A stretch of DNA of 54,845 nucleotides from Firmicutes bacterium AM55-24TS (GTDB lineage: Bacteria > Bacillota > Clostridia > UBA1381), in the NCBI GenBank assembly GCA_003460745.1, contig QTVU01000019.1:1-54845 (forward strand), given 5' to 3'. The notes beneath the pieces were generated by a model. That model was given only the letters and a program-made list of their open reading frames with translations, ran no database searches and was not told where the DNA came from. Positions 1-7,686 of the stretch are shown one piece after another (the stretch's first letter is position 1; every line of letters starts with the position of its first letter). Both the position numbers and the translations under genes were made by a program.

Positions 1-35
1 GCAATTTCTTCCGGTGTTCTTTTTCTTCGTGGCAT
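1..35 (-). CDS. 5' end of an unidentified gene (partial)
   Basis: Only the first 11 codons lie in the window (MPRRKRTPEEI). The ATG at 35-33 has a GGAGG-type ribosome binding site at 43-50 and a recognisable promoter at 65-93 on the same strand, so a real gene start is likely. The basic, Arg/Lys-rich beginning followed by TPEE resembles the N-termini of small DNA-binding or transposase-associated helix-turn-helix proteins, but eleven residues cannot settle identity. Confidence 0.45.
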   Translation of the reverse strand, partial: MPRRKRTPEEI

Positions 36-64
36 AATTAAAAACCTCCATTTAGTGTATTTCT

Positions 65-93
65 ATTCTACACCATAATGAAGGTTTACACAA
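65..93 (-). promoter_or_regulatory. Promoter of the partial gene at the left edge
   Basis: On the minus strand: TTGTGT (93-88), 17-bp spacer, TAGAAT (70-65), then a ribosome binding site and the ATG at 35. Spacing is ideal for the vegetative sigma factor; the -35 box is weak. Confidence 0.4.
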
Positions 94-125
94 TACTTGA
101 AATTGACTCTGTACCACAAGTTGTA

Positions 126-156
126 ATATCCGAACTTTGGTTCGGATATTTTTTTG
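126..156 (+). terminator. Hairpin with T-run, no obvious upstream gene
   Basis: A perfect 10-bp stem (ATATCCGAAC / GTTCGGATAT) with a 4-nt loop is followed by seven T on the plus strand. It has intrinsic terminator form, yet no plus-strand gene lies to its left in the window. It may insulate the divergent region or belong to a short transcript. Confidence 0.4.
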
Positions 157-162
157 TACAAA

Positions 163-193
163 AACAAAAATATAGCCTCTTAGAACTATATTT
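163..193 (-). terminator. Terminator of the LytTR-HPt regulator
   Basis: On the minus strand an 8-bp AT-rich stem (AAATATAG / CTATATTT, 193-168) is followed by a U-rich tract (plus-strand 167-158). It lies about 45 bases past the stop codon at 239. Confidence 0.5.
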
Positions 194-238
194 ATGCAGA
201 ACTATATTGAGTTCATTAAACGAGATTTTAATACAATG

Positions 239-1336
239 TCAGTCTTCTTCTATTATTTGCATACTATTAATAACATTTTTATATTCTTTTGCAACTTCCC
301 CAAATTGCTTATCAATCAAAATTTTATCACAATCTTCTCCATTATGATTAATGTTATAAAGAGTTTCCGTAAGAGCCGAACTTGCCTTATAAAGTTTTCC
401 GAAATCAAGACTTACTGACGAGCCTTTCAGAGTATGAGCACAAAGATACGCTTTTTCATACAATTCTTCATTCAAAGCCTTTTTCAATTCATTAAAAGCG
501 GTATCGTTTTTGAAACACTGTACAAAGCGGACAACATATTTTTCATCAATGAGTCTTCTTTTGACTACTTCAAAATCACCTCCGACTTTATCATAAAAAA
601 CTTTCAGTCTCTTGGTTGTTCCTGCAATATTACCTCTGTATTCAATATAATTATAGTATTCTTTTTTTATTTCATTCAAATTTCGAGTTCTTATCGGCAC
701 AACATCGCCCGATTTCATTGTAAAATCATTTTCAACACTCTTTATCTTGTTCATATTAACAAGATAACTCTGATGACATCTCAAAAATGCTCTATGATTT
801 ATTTCTTCTTCAATATCATTAAGTTTCTTATATATTGTGTACTTGTTTCCGTCTGTGCGATGAAGAATACATTTTGAATTACTGCTCTCAATATATTCAA
901 TCTCACTGTACAACACTTGAATTACGGAATTGCGTTTTTTTATTTGGTATGTATGCACATTTTCATAATTGTTCAACACTCTGTCAAGTACCATGCTGAT
1001 TTTATCTATATCGTGCGGCTTAACCAAATAGCCACTCGCCTCAACGTCATAACTTTTAACCGCATATTTTGACGTTGTGGTAAGAAATATAATCTTACCT
1101 TTATAATTCATATTTCTAAGTTTTTCCGCAACTTGTATTCCATTTAACTTATCCATATACATATCAAGAAATATTATATCATAATACTCCCCATCTTCTA
1201 TCGAATAAATTAAATTAACGCCGTTTTCATAGCTATCAATATTGTATTCAATAAATCTATCTGAGAAATAGATGCTTAGTTGCTGACGGATTATTTCCCT
1301 ATCACTTAGATTGTCATCACAAACTGCAATATCCAC
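239..1336 (-). CDS. Response regulator, REC-LytTR-HPt
   Basis: A 365-residue cytoplasmic regulator. Residues 1-115 form a receiver domain with the acidic pair D7/D8, phosphoacceptor D58 (motif FLDMYMDKLNG), T87 and K106 (YLVKP). Residues about 130-230 form a LytTR DNA-binding domain (YIES, RCHQSYLVNM, IRTR). Residues about 270-355 look like a histidine phosphotransfer domain: AHTLKGSS carries the candidate phosphohistidine H301. AgrA/LytR-type regulators usually stop after LytTR at about 240 residues, so the extra HPt is notable. The start is GTG at 1336, preceded by GAGGTG at good spacing. No histidine kinase lies next to it. Family assignment is firm; the HPt call rests on the motif and helical pattern. 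Confidence 0.85.
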   Translation of the reverse strand: MDIAVCDDNLSDREIIRQQLSIYFSDRFIEYNIDSYENGVNLIYSIEDGEYYDIIFLDMYMDKLNGIQVAEKLRNMNYKGKIIFLTTTSKYAVKSYDVEASGYLVKPHDIDKISMVLDRVLNNYENVHTYQIKKRNSVIQVLYSEIEYIESSNSKCILHRTDGNKYTIYKKLNDIEEEINHRAFLRCHQSYLVNMNKIKSVENDFTMKSGDVVPIRTRNLNEIKKEYYNYIEYRGNIAGTTKRLKVFYDKVGGDFEVVKRRLIDEKYVVRFVQCFKNDTAFNELKKALNEELYEKAYLCAHTLKGSSVSLDFGKLYKASSALTETLYNINHNGEDCDKILIDKQFGEVAKEYKNVINSMQIIEED

Positions 1337-1373
1337 TTTTTAGGTTCACCTCACAAGGAATTATTCTATCATA

Positions 1374-1403
1374 ATTATACCACAAATATGTATTTTTTGT
1401 CAA
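1374..1403 (-). promoter_or_regulatory. Promoter of the LytTR-HPt regulator
   Basis: Minus strand: TTGACA (1403-1398), 18-bp spacer, TATAAT (1379-1374), about 38 bases before the GTG start. Both boxes are consensus. Confidence 0.65.
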
Positions 1404-1500
1404 ATTCATCATAAACACCTTCATTTTCAATGAATTTATATTTCTACGGTTATTTATGCTATAATTTTATCATACAAAAGGATAAAAGGAGATGTATAAA

Positions 1501-1722
1501 ATGGTAAACTACGGAGTGATTGAAGAAAAAATGTGTGATTTATGTATGGGGGAATACATCACCTATGGGATAGGCGCTTATAATACACAGGCTCACGAAC
1601 TAATAACTTTTGTTTCAGATGTTTTTCCATGTAAGGATGACGCCGAAGAATTTGTGAATGTTTGTAATGAAAACGAACTTTCATTACATCATTTAAGAGA
1701 TGTTATCGAAGACTTCATCTAA
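1501..1722 (+). CDS. DUF6514-like small protein
   Basis: A 73-residue acidic protein of unknown function. Its ending (CNENELSLHHLRDVIEDFI) and the central YGIGAY segment recall the DUF6514 family of small clostridial proteins; this is recalled similarity, not a search. I start it at ATG 1501 because the ribosome binding site AAGGAG (1486-1491) sits 9 bases upstream; the in-frame ATG at 1492 would be almost on top of it. A TATAAT at 1460-1465 is a plausible -10 box, with a poor -35. It stands alone, closed by a terminator, divergent from the regulator at 1336. Confidence 0.7.
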   Translation: MVNYGVIEEKMCDLCMGEYITYGIGAYNTQAHELITFVSDVFPCKDDAEEFVNVCNENELSLHHLRDVIEDFI

Positions 1723-1731
1723 AATACGTAT

Positions 1732-1767
1732 GCACTGAACAAATTAAACATTGTTCAGTGCTTTTTA
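1732..1767 (+). terminator. Terminator of the DUF6514-like gene
   Basis: An 11-bp stem GCACTGAACAA / TTGTTCAGTGC with a 7-nt loop, then CTTTTT. It starts 10 bases after the stop codon. Confidence 0.8.
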
Positions 1768-1796
1768 TTGCAATTCACTTTGAAAGGTGCTATACT
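1768..1796 (+). promoter_or_regulatory. Promoter of the MATE gene
   Basis: TTGCAA (1768-1773), 17-bp spacer, TATACT (1791-1796), directly after the preceding terminator's T-run. Confidence 0.5.
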
Positions 1797-1829
1797 TGAT
1801 ATGCAAAAAATATACAAAGGAGTATATGT

Positions 1830-3155
1830 ATGAGTAAAGTACCTTCGGATAATCAGTATTTCGGTACTGAAAAAACAATGAAAATTTTATTTAAGCTTGC
1901 GCCGCCCGTTATGCTGGCACAGCTTATTCAATCTTTATATAATATAGTAGACAGTTTTTTCATCGGTAAATTCTCAGGATACGCACTGACGGCACTTTCT
2001 GTAATATACCCTATGCAACTTTTGATATGTGCCGTTGCAGTCGGAACAGGTGTCGGCGTCAATACCGTTATGGCACGGTTTTATGGTCAAAAGCGAACTT
2101 CCAAAGCGATTAACACCGCCGGAATAGGAACTGTTATGGCTGTTGTGAGTTGGTTCATATTCGCTTTGATTTCATTTTTCATCATAAAACCGTATGCCTT
2201 AATCTCGGCAGAATCTGAAATTGTACATGAGTATACTATTACATACGGTAGAATAATCGGAATTTTCAGCTTGGGAATATTCCTTGAAAGCACTTGGACA
2301 AAGATTTTGCAGTCGCAAGGAGATATGAAAACACCTATGATTGCTCAGATTGTCGGTGCATTGACAAATATCGTACTCGACCCTATTTTAATTTTCGGAA
2401 TGTTTGGAATTAAACCGATGGGGGTCGCAGGTGCGGCTATTGCAACTGTCATAGGTCAGTCGCTCGCCGCCGCCATAACAGGTATTAAAGGATTTTATAA
2501 GCCGCCGAAATTAAATATATTTTTGCCGTATGTAAAACAAATATATGCAGCAGGACTGCCGAATATTATTATGCAAGCATTGTGGACTGTATATATTCTC
2601 GGACTGAACGTACTTCTTGCGTCATTCTCTGATGCATCCGTAACCGTGCTCGGTATTTATTATAAACTTCAAAGTTTCTTCTTTATTCCGCTTAATGCTC
2701 TCGGCGTCTGCATAGTGCCTGTATTGAGCTTTAATTATGCGATAAACAAAAAAGACAGATGTAAACGCGTGTTTTGGGAAACTGTTGCCGTATCTGCCGC
2801 ATTTATGCTTTTAGGAGTGGCGATATTTGTGCTTTTGCCCAAACAGTCAATCGGAATATTCTCAAATGATACAGAAGTTTTGAATATAGGTAATGTGGCT
2901 TTCCGAATAATTGGAGCAAGCTTCGTACCCGCCGCACTCTCGCTTACATTCCCTATTTTGTTTCAGGCTATCGGAAAAGGTAAGGAAAGTATTTTTATAA
3001 CAGTGCTAAGACAAGTTGTACTTCTTGTTCCTCTTGCTTGGGTATTTTCGTTCGCAGGACTTAATTATGTATGGCTCACTTTTCCGGTTACAGAAATTAT
3101 AACTTGCAGTGTCAGTATGATTTTTTATAAAAAAGTTTTTCATAAAAATGCGTAA
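1830..3155 (+). CDS. MATE family efflux transporter
   Basis: A 441-residue inner-membrane transporter of the multidrug and toxin extrusion family, which exports drugs or metabolites in exchange for Na+ or H+. About twelve hydrophobic segments can be traced. Family-typical stretches are visible: LAPPVMLAQLIQSLYNIVDS near the N-terminus (first helix), an AVGTGVGVN segment in the second or third helix, the duplicated pattern LPNIIMQALW in the second half, and the PILFQAIGKGKES region near the end. The length matches the family (about 440-460). ATG 1830 follows an AAAGGAG site at 8 bases. It is monocistronic, with its own promoter and terminator. The substrate cannot be told from sequence. Confidence 0.9.
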   Translation: MSKVPSDNQYFGTEKTMKILFKLAPPVMLAQLIQSLYNIVDSFFIGKFSGYALTALSVIYPMQLLICAVAVGTGVGVNTVMARFYGQKRTSKAINTAGIGTVMAVVSWFIFALISFFIIKPYALISAESEIVHEYTITYGRIIGIFSLGIFLESTWTKILQSQGDMKTPMIAQIVGALTNIVLDPILIFGMFGIKPMGVAGAAIATVIGQSLAAAITGIKGFYKPPKLNIFLPYVKQIYAAGLPNIIMQALWTVYILGLNVLLASFSDASVTVLGIYYKLQSFFFIPLNALGVCIVPVLSFNYAINKKDRCKRVFWETVAVSAAFMLLGVAIFVLLPKQSIGIFSNDTEVLNIGNVAFRIIGASFVPAALSLTFPILFQAIGKGKESIFITVLRQVVLLVPLAWVFSFAGLNYVWLTFPVTEIITCSVSMIFYKKVFHKNA

Positions 3156-3160
3156 TTTTT

Positions 3161-3192
3161 GACTGTCGATTAAAAAAATCGACAGTTTTTTG
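3161..3192 (+). terminator. Terminator of the MATE gene
   Basis: Stem ACTGTCGAT / ATCGACAGT (3162-3170 with 3178-3186), A-rich loop, then a T-run. Confidence 0.8.
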
Positions 3193-3263
3193 TTATGAAA
3201 ACGGCTTAAAACCTATAGTTTGAAAGTTCACTAAAAAAAGTTTAATTTTTTTCAAAAAAAGTG

Positions 3264-3292
3264 TTGACAAAAGGTATATGTTCTGCTATAAT
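3264..3292 (+). promoter_or_regulatory. Promoter of the tRNA-Ser pair
   Basis: TTGACA (3264-3269), 17-bp spacer, TATAAT (3287-3292), 34 bases before the first tRNA. The T-tract/A-tract just upstream is nearly identical to that of the tRNA-Leu promoter at 37531. Confidence 0.8.
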
Positions 3293-3326
3293 AATTTTTG
3301 TCAGTTGAGCTGATGAACAAACATCT

Positions 3327-3415
3327 GGAGAGATGTCTGAGTGGTTGAAAGAGCCGGTCTTGAAAACCGGTGACGGTTCCGCCGTCCGTGGGTTCGAATC
3401 CCACTCTCTCCTCCA
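3327..3415 (+). tRNA. tRNA-Ser (anticodon UGA)
   Basis: A class II tRNA with a long variable arm. Acceptor stem GGAGAGA (3327-3333) pairs with TCTCTCC (3405-3411); the anticodon loop CTTGAAA gives UGA; the T-arm GTGGG-TTCGAAT-CCCAC is perfect. The CCA end (3413-3415) is encoded. The discriminator base (3412) is U, where most bacterial tRNA-Ser have G. Confidence 0.95.
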
Positions 3416-3503
3416 TTTAAAATTTTATATTTTGTACTGCATACAAAGCTAATTGCTATTTAGAACGGCAGCAATTTTAACTTGTTGTATGCTTTTCTTT
3501 TAT

Positions 3504-3594
3504 GGAGAAGTACTCAAGAGGCCGAAGAGGCGCCCCTGCTAAGGGTGTAGGTCGGGAAACTGGCGCGAGGGTTCAAATCCCTCCTTCTCCGCCA
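3504..3594 (+). tRNA. tRNA-Ser (anticodon GCU)
   Basis: A class II tRNA with acceptor stem GGAGAAG / CTTCTCC, anticodon loop CTGCTAA (GCU, reading AGC/AGU), long variable arm and perfect T-arm (GAGGG-TTCAAAT-CCCTC). Discriminator G and encoded CCA. It lies 88 bases after tRNA-Ser(UGA), without a promoter of its own that I can see, so the two are probably co-transcribed. Confidence 0.95.
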
Positions 3595-3622
3595 ACAATT
3601 CCCACAACGTTGGGACACGGAA

Positions 3623-3657
3623 ACACTATAAACCATGAGGTTTGTAGTGTTTTTTTG
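3623..3657 (+). terminator. Terminator of the tRNA-Ser operon
   Basis: A 12-bp stem (3623-3634 with 3639-3650, one G-U pair) and a T-run, about 30 bases after the second tRNA. Confidence 0.8.
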
Positions 3658-3809
3658 TATTATTTTTTACGCAACAGTTCACTATTTTTTTACAACTTAA
3701 TTTTATATTATTTTAATTTATATTAATCTATACTACCCTATCTGAATTTACTCGTTATATAAATATATATTCTTACCTTGATAGCTATCTTATACTTATG
3801 GAGGTAAAA

Positions 3810-4160
3810 ATGGACAAACATACAGAAAAAGTCAAGGACATTGAGATTTGTACCGTTCCGAAAGGTGTGCTACAATACACTCATGAGGTGATGGAAGTGA
3901 GCGAATACGACAAAAATTTATTCCACAAGGTGTACAGAGAAATCAGTGAACAGCTTGGAATTGAAACAGCTTTAACCATTCATCAAATGTTCAAAGGTAC
4001 ACAGGTAAACTTCCCTGTGCGATTTTTTGATACACAATGTGTAAAGGAGATGATAATTAAAGAGTATGACGGTACTAATGTCAAAACATTAGCAAAAAAA
4101 TATGATTATTCCGAAAAGTCAGTTAGGCGAATAATCAAAGAAAGTACAAAAAAGAAATAA
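3810..4160 (+). CDS. Mor-family transcriptional activator-like protein
   Basis: A 116-residue putative DNA-binding protein. The C-terminal half carries the pattern of the Mor family, named after the phage Mu middle-operon regulator: EMIIKEYDGTNVKTLAKKYD followed by YSEKSVRRIIKE, a helix-turn-helix. The N-terminal half (LFHKVYREISEQLGIETALT) would be the dimerisation part. I choose ATG 3810 because GGAGG lies at 3800-3804; the in-frame ATG at 3798 overlaps that site. It is 15 bases upstream of the next gene, so a small operon with the membrane protein and the AIM24 gene is likely. Mor proteins are common in prophages and integrative elements, which fits the tRNA-adjacent position. Confidence 0.75.
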   Translation: MDKHTEKVKDIEICTVPKGVLQYTHEVMEVSEYDKNLFHKVYREISEQLGIETALTIHQMFKGTQVNFPVRFFDTQCVKEMIIKEYDGTNVKTLAKKYDYSEKSVRRIIKESTKKK

Positions 4161-4175
4161 AGGAGGTATTTTTAA

Positions 4176-4541
4176 ATGGAGAAAACATCAAAAACAAGAG
4201 GTATAATAACTTTTATCATTGCAATAATTGCTGTTATTGTAATGATTGCAACAAGCGGTTTATTGGGGTTAATTCTGTATTTATTTGCTGTTGTAATCTC
4301 TTTCTTATCTATTGATAAAGAAAACAGACATTCCGTATCTGCACTTATATCATACACGAAAAATACTGTGTGTAACACTACAAAAGCTACATTTCTTTCA
4401 AATGACATATTTGCAATTATCTTAGCATTATTCCCTATTGTACTCTTAATCAGCTGTTTTATGATGTTCTACATAGACCCATTAAGAGCAGCAGAAAATG
4501 CTTTAAACGATGCATTTGACGAATTAGACAACTTATTTTAA
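4176..4541 (+). CDS. Small membrane protein, unknown function
   Basis: A 121-residue protein I do not recognise. Two hydrophobic regions are clear: residues about 9-45 (probably two close helices or a hairpin) and about 77-100 (IFAIILALFPIVLLISCFMMFY). The C-terminal tail is acidic (NALNDAFDELDNLF), the intervening loop basic. A strong AAAGGAGG site precedes the ATG. It lies between a Mor-like regulator and an AIM24 protein on the same strand with short gaps, so it is probably expressed with them. Confidence 0.6.
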   Translation: MEKTSKTRGIITFIIAIIAVIVMIATSGLLGLILYLFAVVISFLSIDKENRHSVSALISYTKNTVCNTTKATFLSNDIFAIILALFPIVLLISCFMMFYIDPLRAAENALNDAFDELDNLF

Positions 4542-4580
4542 GTCAACATACAATAAATATATGATTAGGAGATGAAACTT

Positions 4581-5438
4581 ATGATAAAAATTAATAATTT
4601 CTTTGATAACTCTAATGTTAAGTGCATTGCTGAAGGCGGTGTATTCTCAATTTATGAACATCAACATGATTTAAGCGTTGATAGCAATACTGCAATGAAT
4701 TCTTATTTTATGGAGCAGATGAATGTAAAGAAACGTCAAGTGCTATGTAAGCTTGATAATAGTACAGTCAAATTACAAGCAGGAGCAATGCAATGGATAA
4801 CAGGCGATGTTGAAATGAATTCAGGTGTATCAGGTGCTAAAGACTTTTTCGGTAAATTGGTAAAAGGTGCCGTAACAGGTGAATCAGCCGTTAAACCGCT
4901 TTACACAGGTACAGGTTGTGTTATGTTAGAGCCGACTTATAACTTCCTTCTTATTGAAGATGTTGCTTCTTGGGGAAAAGGTATTGTATTAGATGACGGC
5001 TTATTCCTTGCTTGTGAAGGTAATATACAAGAGTCAATTAATAAAAGAAGTGATGTTGCCACAGCATTATTATCAGGAGAAGGTATTTTCAACCTTACAC
5101 TTTCGGGTAACGGTTTTTGTGTGCTTGAATCACCTGTTCCGAGAGAAGAATTAGTTGAATTTGAATTAGATAATGATGTCTTAAAAATAGACGGTAATAT
5201 GGCAATAGCATGGTCATCATCATTGCAATTTACAACAGAAAATGCAAGCAAGTCCATAGTCGGCTCTACTCTTTCAGGTGAAGGTGTAGTAAATGTCTAT
5301 CGTGGTACAGGTAAAGTTCTTGTTGCTCCAACCATGAACGGTACAGTTAATCCATCATCAAACGGTCCTGAACAAACAACTGCAAAGTCAGGTTCTGACA
5401 GTTTAGTTGGCAGTATCGTCGGCGGAATGCTGAAATAA
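4581..5438 (+). CDS. AIM24 family protein
   Basis: A 285-residue protein of the AIM24 family, named after a yeast mitochondrial protein; the bacterial members have no settled biochemical role and adopt a trimer-type beta fold. Family signs: KLDNSTVKLQAGAMQWITGDVE near residues 55-75, a Gly-rich core (VKPLYTGTGCVMLEP), a GEGIFNLTLSGNG repeat and the closing TLSGEGVVNVYRGTGKV. I start it at ATG 4581, 9 bases after TAGGAG (4566-4571); ATG 4572 sits directly on that site. The Gly/Ser/Thr-rich tail after residue about 258 looks disordered. Likely the last gene of the Mor-membrane protein-AIM24 group. Confidence 0.8.
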   Translation: MIKINNFFDNSNVKCIAEGGVFSIYEHQHDLSVDSNTAMNSYFMEQMNVKKRQVLCKLDNSTVKLQAGAMQWITGDVEMNSGVSGAKDFFGKLVKGAVTGESAVKPLYTGTGCVMLEPTYNFLLIEDVASWGKGIVLDDGLFLACEGNIQESINKRSDVATALLSGEGIFNLTLSGNGFCVLESPVPREELVEFELDNDVLKIDGNMAIAWSSSLQFTTENASKSIVGSTLSGEGVVNVYRGTGKVLVAPTMNGTVNPSSNGPEQTTAKSGSDSLVGSIVGGMLK

Positions 5439-5528
5439 ATCATTTTTATCAATTTTAAAAGTAATACAGCCAAACCTATGGCAGTATTCTCTATTTTATA
5501 GAAGGAATTTGATACTCCGCCAAAACGT

Positions 5529-5571
5529 ATAAACCGTATAAATACTTGAATATCAAGTATTTATACGGTTT
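5529..5571. repeat. Perfect palindrome, copy 1 of a two-copy 43-bp element
   Basis: Two 21-nt arms (start ATAAACCGTATAAATACTT) flank a 2-nt centre, about 90 bases after the AIM24 stop. A second copy, 39 of 43 identical, lies at 37664-37706 directly after tRNA-Leu. In RNA both fold into a long hairpin with flanking U, so they could act as bidirectional terminators; their link to two islands beside tRNA genes also allows a mobile-element origin. Confidence 0.75.
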
Positions 5572-5589
5572 ATATTAGTATTACAATAA

Positions 5590-5680
5590 ATTCGGTATAC
5601 TTATTTTAGAAGAACCTTTAGATAGCGGGGTTTTTATAGCGAACCCTGCTCTGTGAGGAGACCGATTATTCTTTTTTATT
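5590..5680 (-). pseudogene. Remnant of a phage polyvalent-protein gene
   Basis: Read on the minus strand, 5675-5588 encodes NRSPHRAGFAIKTPLSKGSS then KISIP and a stop. It matches NQSPNGAGFASKETPLSKGSSEISV in the middle of the gene at 37764-39758 (plus-strand 38824-38914) at both DNA and protein level. There is no start codon or ribosome binding site, so this is a fragment, not a gene. It shows that a related phage or element gene once occupied this island. Confidence 0.6.
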
Positions 5681-5686
5681 GTATAT

Positions 5687-5917
5687 TTATCTATATATGA
5701 TATTTTTAGGAATTTCTTTATTCAAATTATACTCTTCTGTAATCAATACTCTTGATAGATGATATGCTGACTTACAATCATTACACCATATTTCACCATA
5801 TCCGACTCCTCCGACATTTCCTACAAAAGTATAATCTGTATTATTACTGCCGCAATGAGGGCATTTTCCGCTTGTTTTTGTTATTGCTATACTTTCTAAG
5901 TTTTTAATCCATTTCAT
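5687..5917 (-). CDS. Zinc-ribbon protein, unknown function
   Basis: A 76-residue protein with two metal-binding knuckles: CPHCGSNNTDY (residues about 19-22) and CNDC (about 50-53), the spacing of a zinc ribbon. The rest (VGNVGGVGYGEIWCNDC) is Gly-rich. No family can be named. It begins at ATG 5917; stop at 5687, next to the phage-gene remnant. Small zinc-ribbon proteins of this kind are frequent in prophages and islands, so island cargo is plausible. Confidence 0.6.
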   Translation of the reverse strand: MKWIKNLESIAITKTSGKCPHCGSNNTDYTFVGNVGGVGYGEIWCNDCKSAYHLSRVLITEEYNLNKEIPKNIIYR

Positions 5918-5993
5918 GTCACAACACCCCCATAATATATAACACCATAATTTTATTATATCACATTTTTATTTTTTTCAACTGTAAATTCGC

Positions 5994-6037
5994 TTTACAA
6001 ATATAATCATATTGTTTATAATAGTATTATAAACAAT
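5994..6037 (+). promoter_or_regulatory. Promoter with overlapping 27-bp palindrome, upstream of the GT39-like gene
   Basis: TTTACA (5994-5999), 17-bp spacer, TATAAT (6017-6022). A perfect inverted repeat, ATTGTTTATAATA and its complement around a single G (6011-6037), covers the -10 box and the probable start of transcription. This is the usual position of a repressor operator; the palindrome is AT-rich, so a chance contribution is possible. Confidence 0.6.
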
Positions 6038-6059
6038 ACACAAAACACTGGAGTATATA

Positions 6060-7651
6060 ATGAACAAAATTGAATTTAAGCAATTCTTACAAAATACAAA
6101 AGACAATATACAAGAAAAACTCAATCCGAAAAAAATCGGTACAAAAATATCAGTGAGTTTAAAAAGTAAAAAAACACGCAAAAATCTAATAATCTATGCA
6201 TTTTTAACATTATTCTGCATAGCATTTCTGTTACTTCTGTCTGCGTCCACAAGTCCGCTATACAAGGACTTATGCGATGGTGATTCAAGCATTTTCATAT
6301 TCTTCGGAAAAGCGATAACACTCGGCAAGGACGCATACAGAGATTATTTTGACCACAAAGGTCCGATTTTATTTTACATAAATGCATTGGGATATTTCCT
6401 GACAAAATCAAAAGTAGGCGTATTCATACTACAATGTATATCCCTTTCAATATCTTCGATATTTATGTACAAAACGGCACGTTTTTTCACAAAACCGATA
6501 CGCTCGGTAATTTGTGTTATAATCACCATTCTCGCATTCGGTGCGACAATCAGTGACGGCAACTTAACGGAAGAATACTGTATTCTCTACTGTATGATAG
6601 CGATTTACACCGCATTAAAATTCATCACAAAGCACCCAAAAGCACCTCACCCTCACAAAAATATGGTTATTTACGGAATATGTTTTGGAATTTGTGCATT
6701 TATCCGCGTAAACAACGGACTGATTATCTGCGGTATTGTATTCGTTACGATTATGACTGACTTTATAAACGAGCATATCAAAGAAATATTTAAAAACATA
6801 CTGTATTTTATAGTCGGTGTATTGATAGTGGCAGTGCTGTATGCCTTTTCTTCCTTATTAAAGGGACGCTGTCGGATATGTTGTTTTCTACTTTCGTATT
6901 CAACTTTCTATACGCGTCGGAAGGCTCATCAGAAAAGACATCATCAGCCATATTACTGCTTCTGCAATGGGTTGCACCTGTTTTGATGATGATATTCATA
7001 TCATCATTTTTCGCAAAACGACTTGGTCCAAAGGTTGCGTCATTTATCACAACAATATCCATATTCGCACTGATACCTATATTACTCGGTTTCAGTTACA
7101 CGCATTATTACACAACACTTATACCTTTAATACCGATTTATTGCGCTGTATTCTTCTATATTGCATCAAATAAAATAAACATTCTTGCAGTAATACTTTG
7201 CGTAATAATGGCATTTCCGTTGGCAAATTACTTTGTTCAATCAGAGTCAAATATAGTGCATTACTCAAAGAAGTTGTATTCACAAAATCACCCTGCCAAA
7301 ACAAGCGACGTATATTCTGATATTTATTACAGTGCAAAACAGCTTAGTTCGCGAATTCCCGATGAAGACAAAGACAGCGTATACTGCTACGACATTTCAG
7401 CAACTTGGCTTTTACAAGCCGACATTATGCCTTGCTTTAAGATATTTATTCTTCAGGAATGGTGGTCGGAAATGTATCCCGAATTCGGTCGTCAAATTAA
7501 TCAAATGATGCTTGAAAAACAACCTAAGTGGGTCGTTATACACAATATCGACATTGTAAACAGTAAGCAGTTTATGAATATAATCAACAATAATTACGAG
7601 CTTGTTGATGAATACAGTTATGACCGATTATACAAATTGAAAACCCAATAA
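6060..7651 (+). CDS. GT39-like membrane glycosyltransferase, broken by a frameshift
   Basis: A polytopic membrane protein of the GT-C type (family 39/ArnT-like), expected to move a sugar from a lipid carrier to an extracellular acceptor. A basic N-terminus (residues 1-40) precedes a first helix, then the acidic loop DGDSSIF and the conserved stretch YRDYFDHKGPILFYINALG, typical of this group. About ten further helices follow, then a soluble C-terminal part (WSEMYPEFGRQINQM). The frame breaks at 6860-6865 (AAAGGG): adding one A gives SSLLKGTLSDMLFSTFVFNF and joins the two ORFs into about 530 residues, the normal length. The upstream ORF alone ends in junk at 6986. Single gene with its own promoter; convergent with the GGDEF gene. 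Confidence 0.75.
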
Positions 7652-7654
7652 AAA

Positions 7655-7686
7655 AATAGCTGTTGCAATTAGCAACGGCTATTTTC
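7655..7686. terminator. Bidirectional terminator between convergent genes
   Basis: A 12-bp stem AATAGCTGTTGC / GCAACGGCTATT (one G-U pair) with A-run before and T-run after. It serves the GT39-like gene (plus) and overlaps the repaired end of the GGDEF gene (minus). Confidence 0.75.

Noticed and set aside
3502..3726. 74-codon plus-strand frame
   Set aside because: It lies on tRNA-Ser(GCU) and its terminator.
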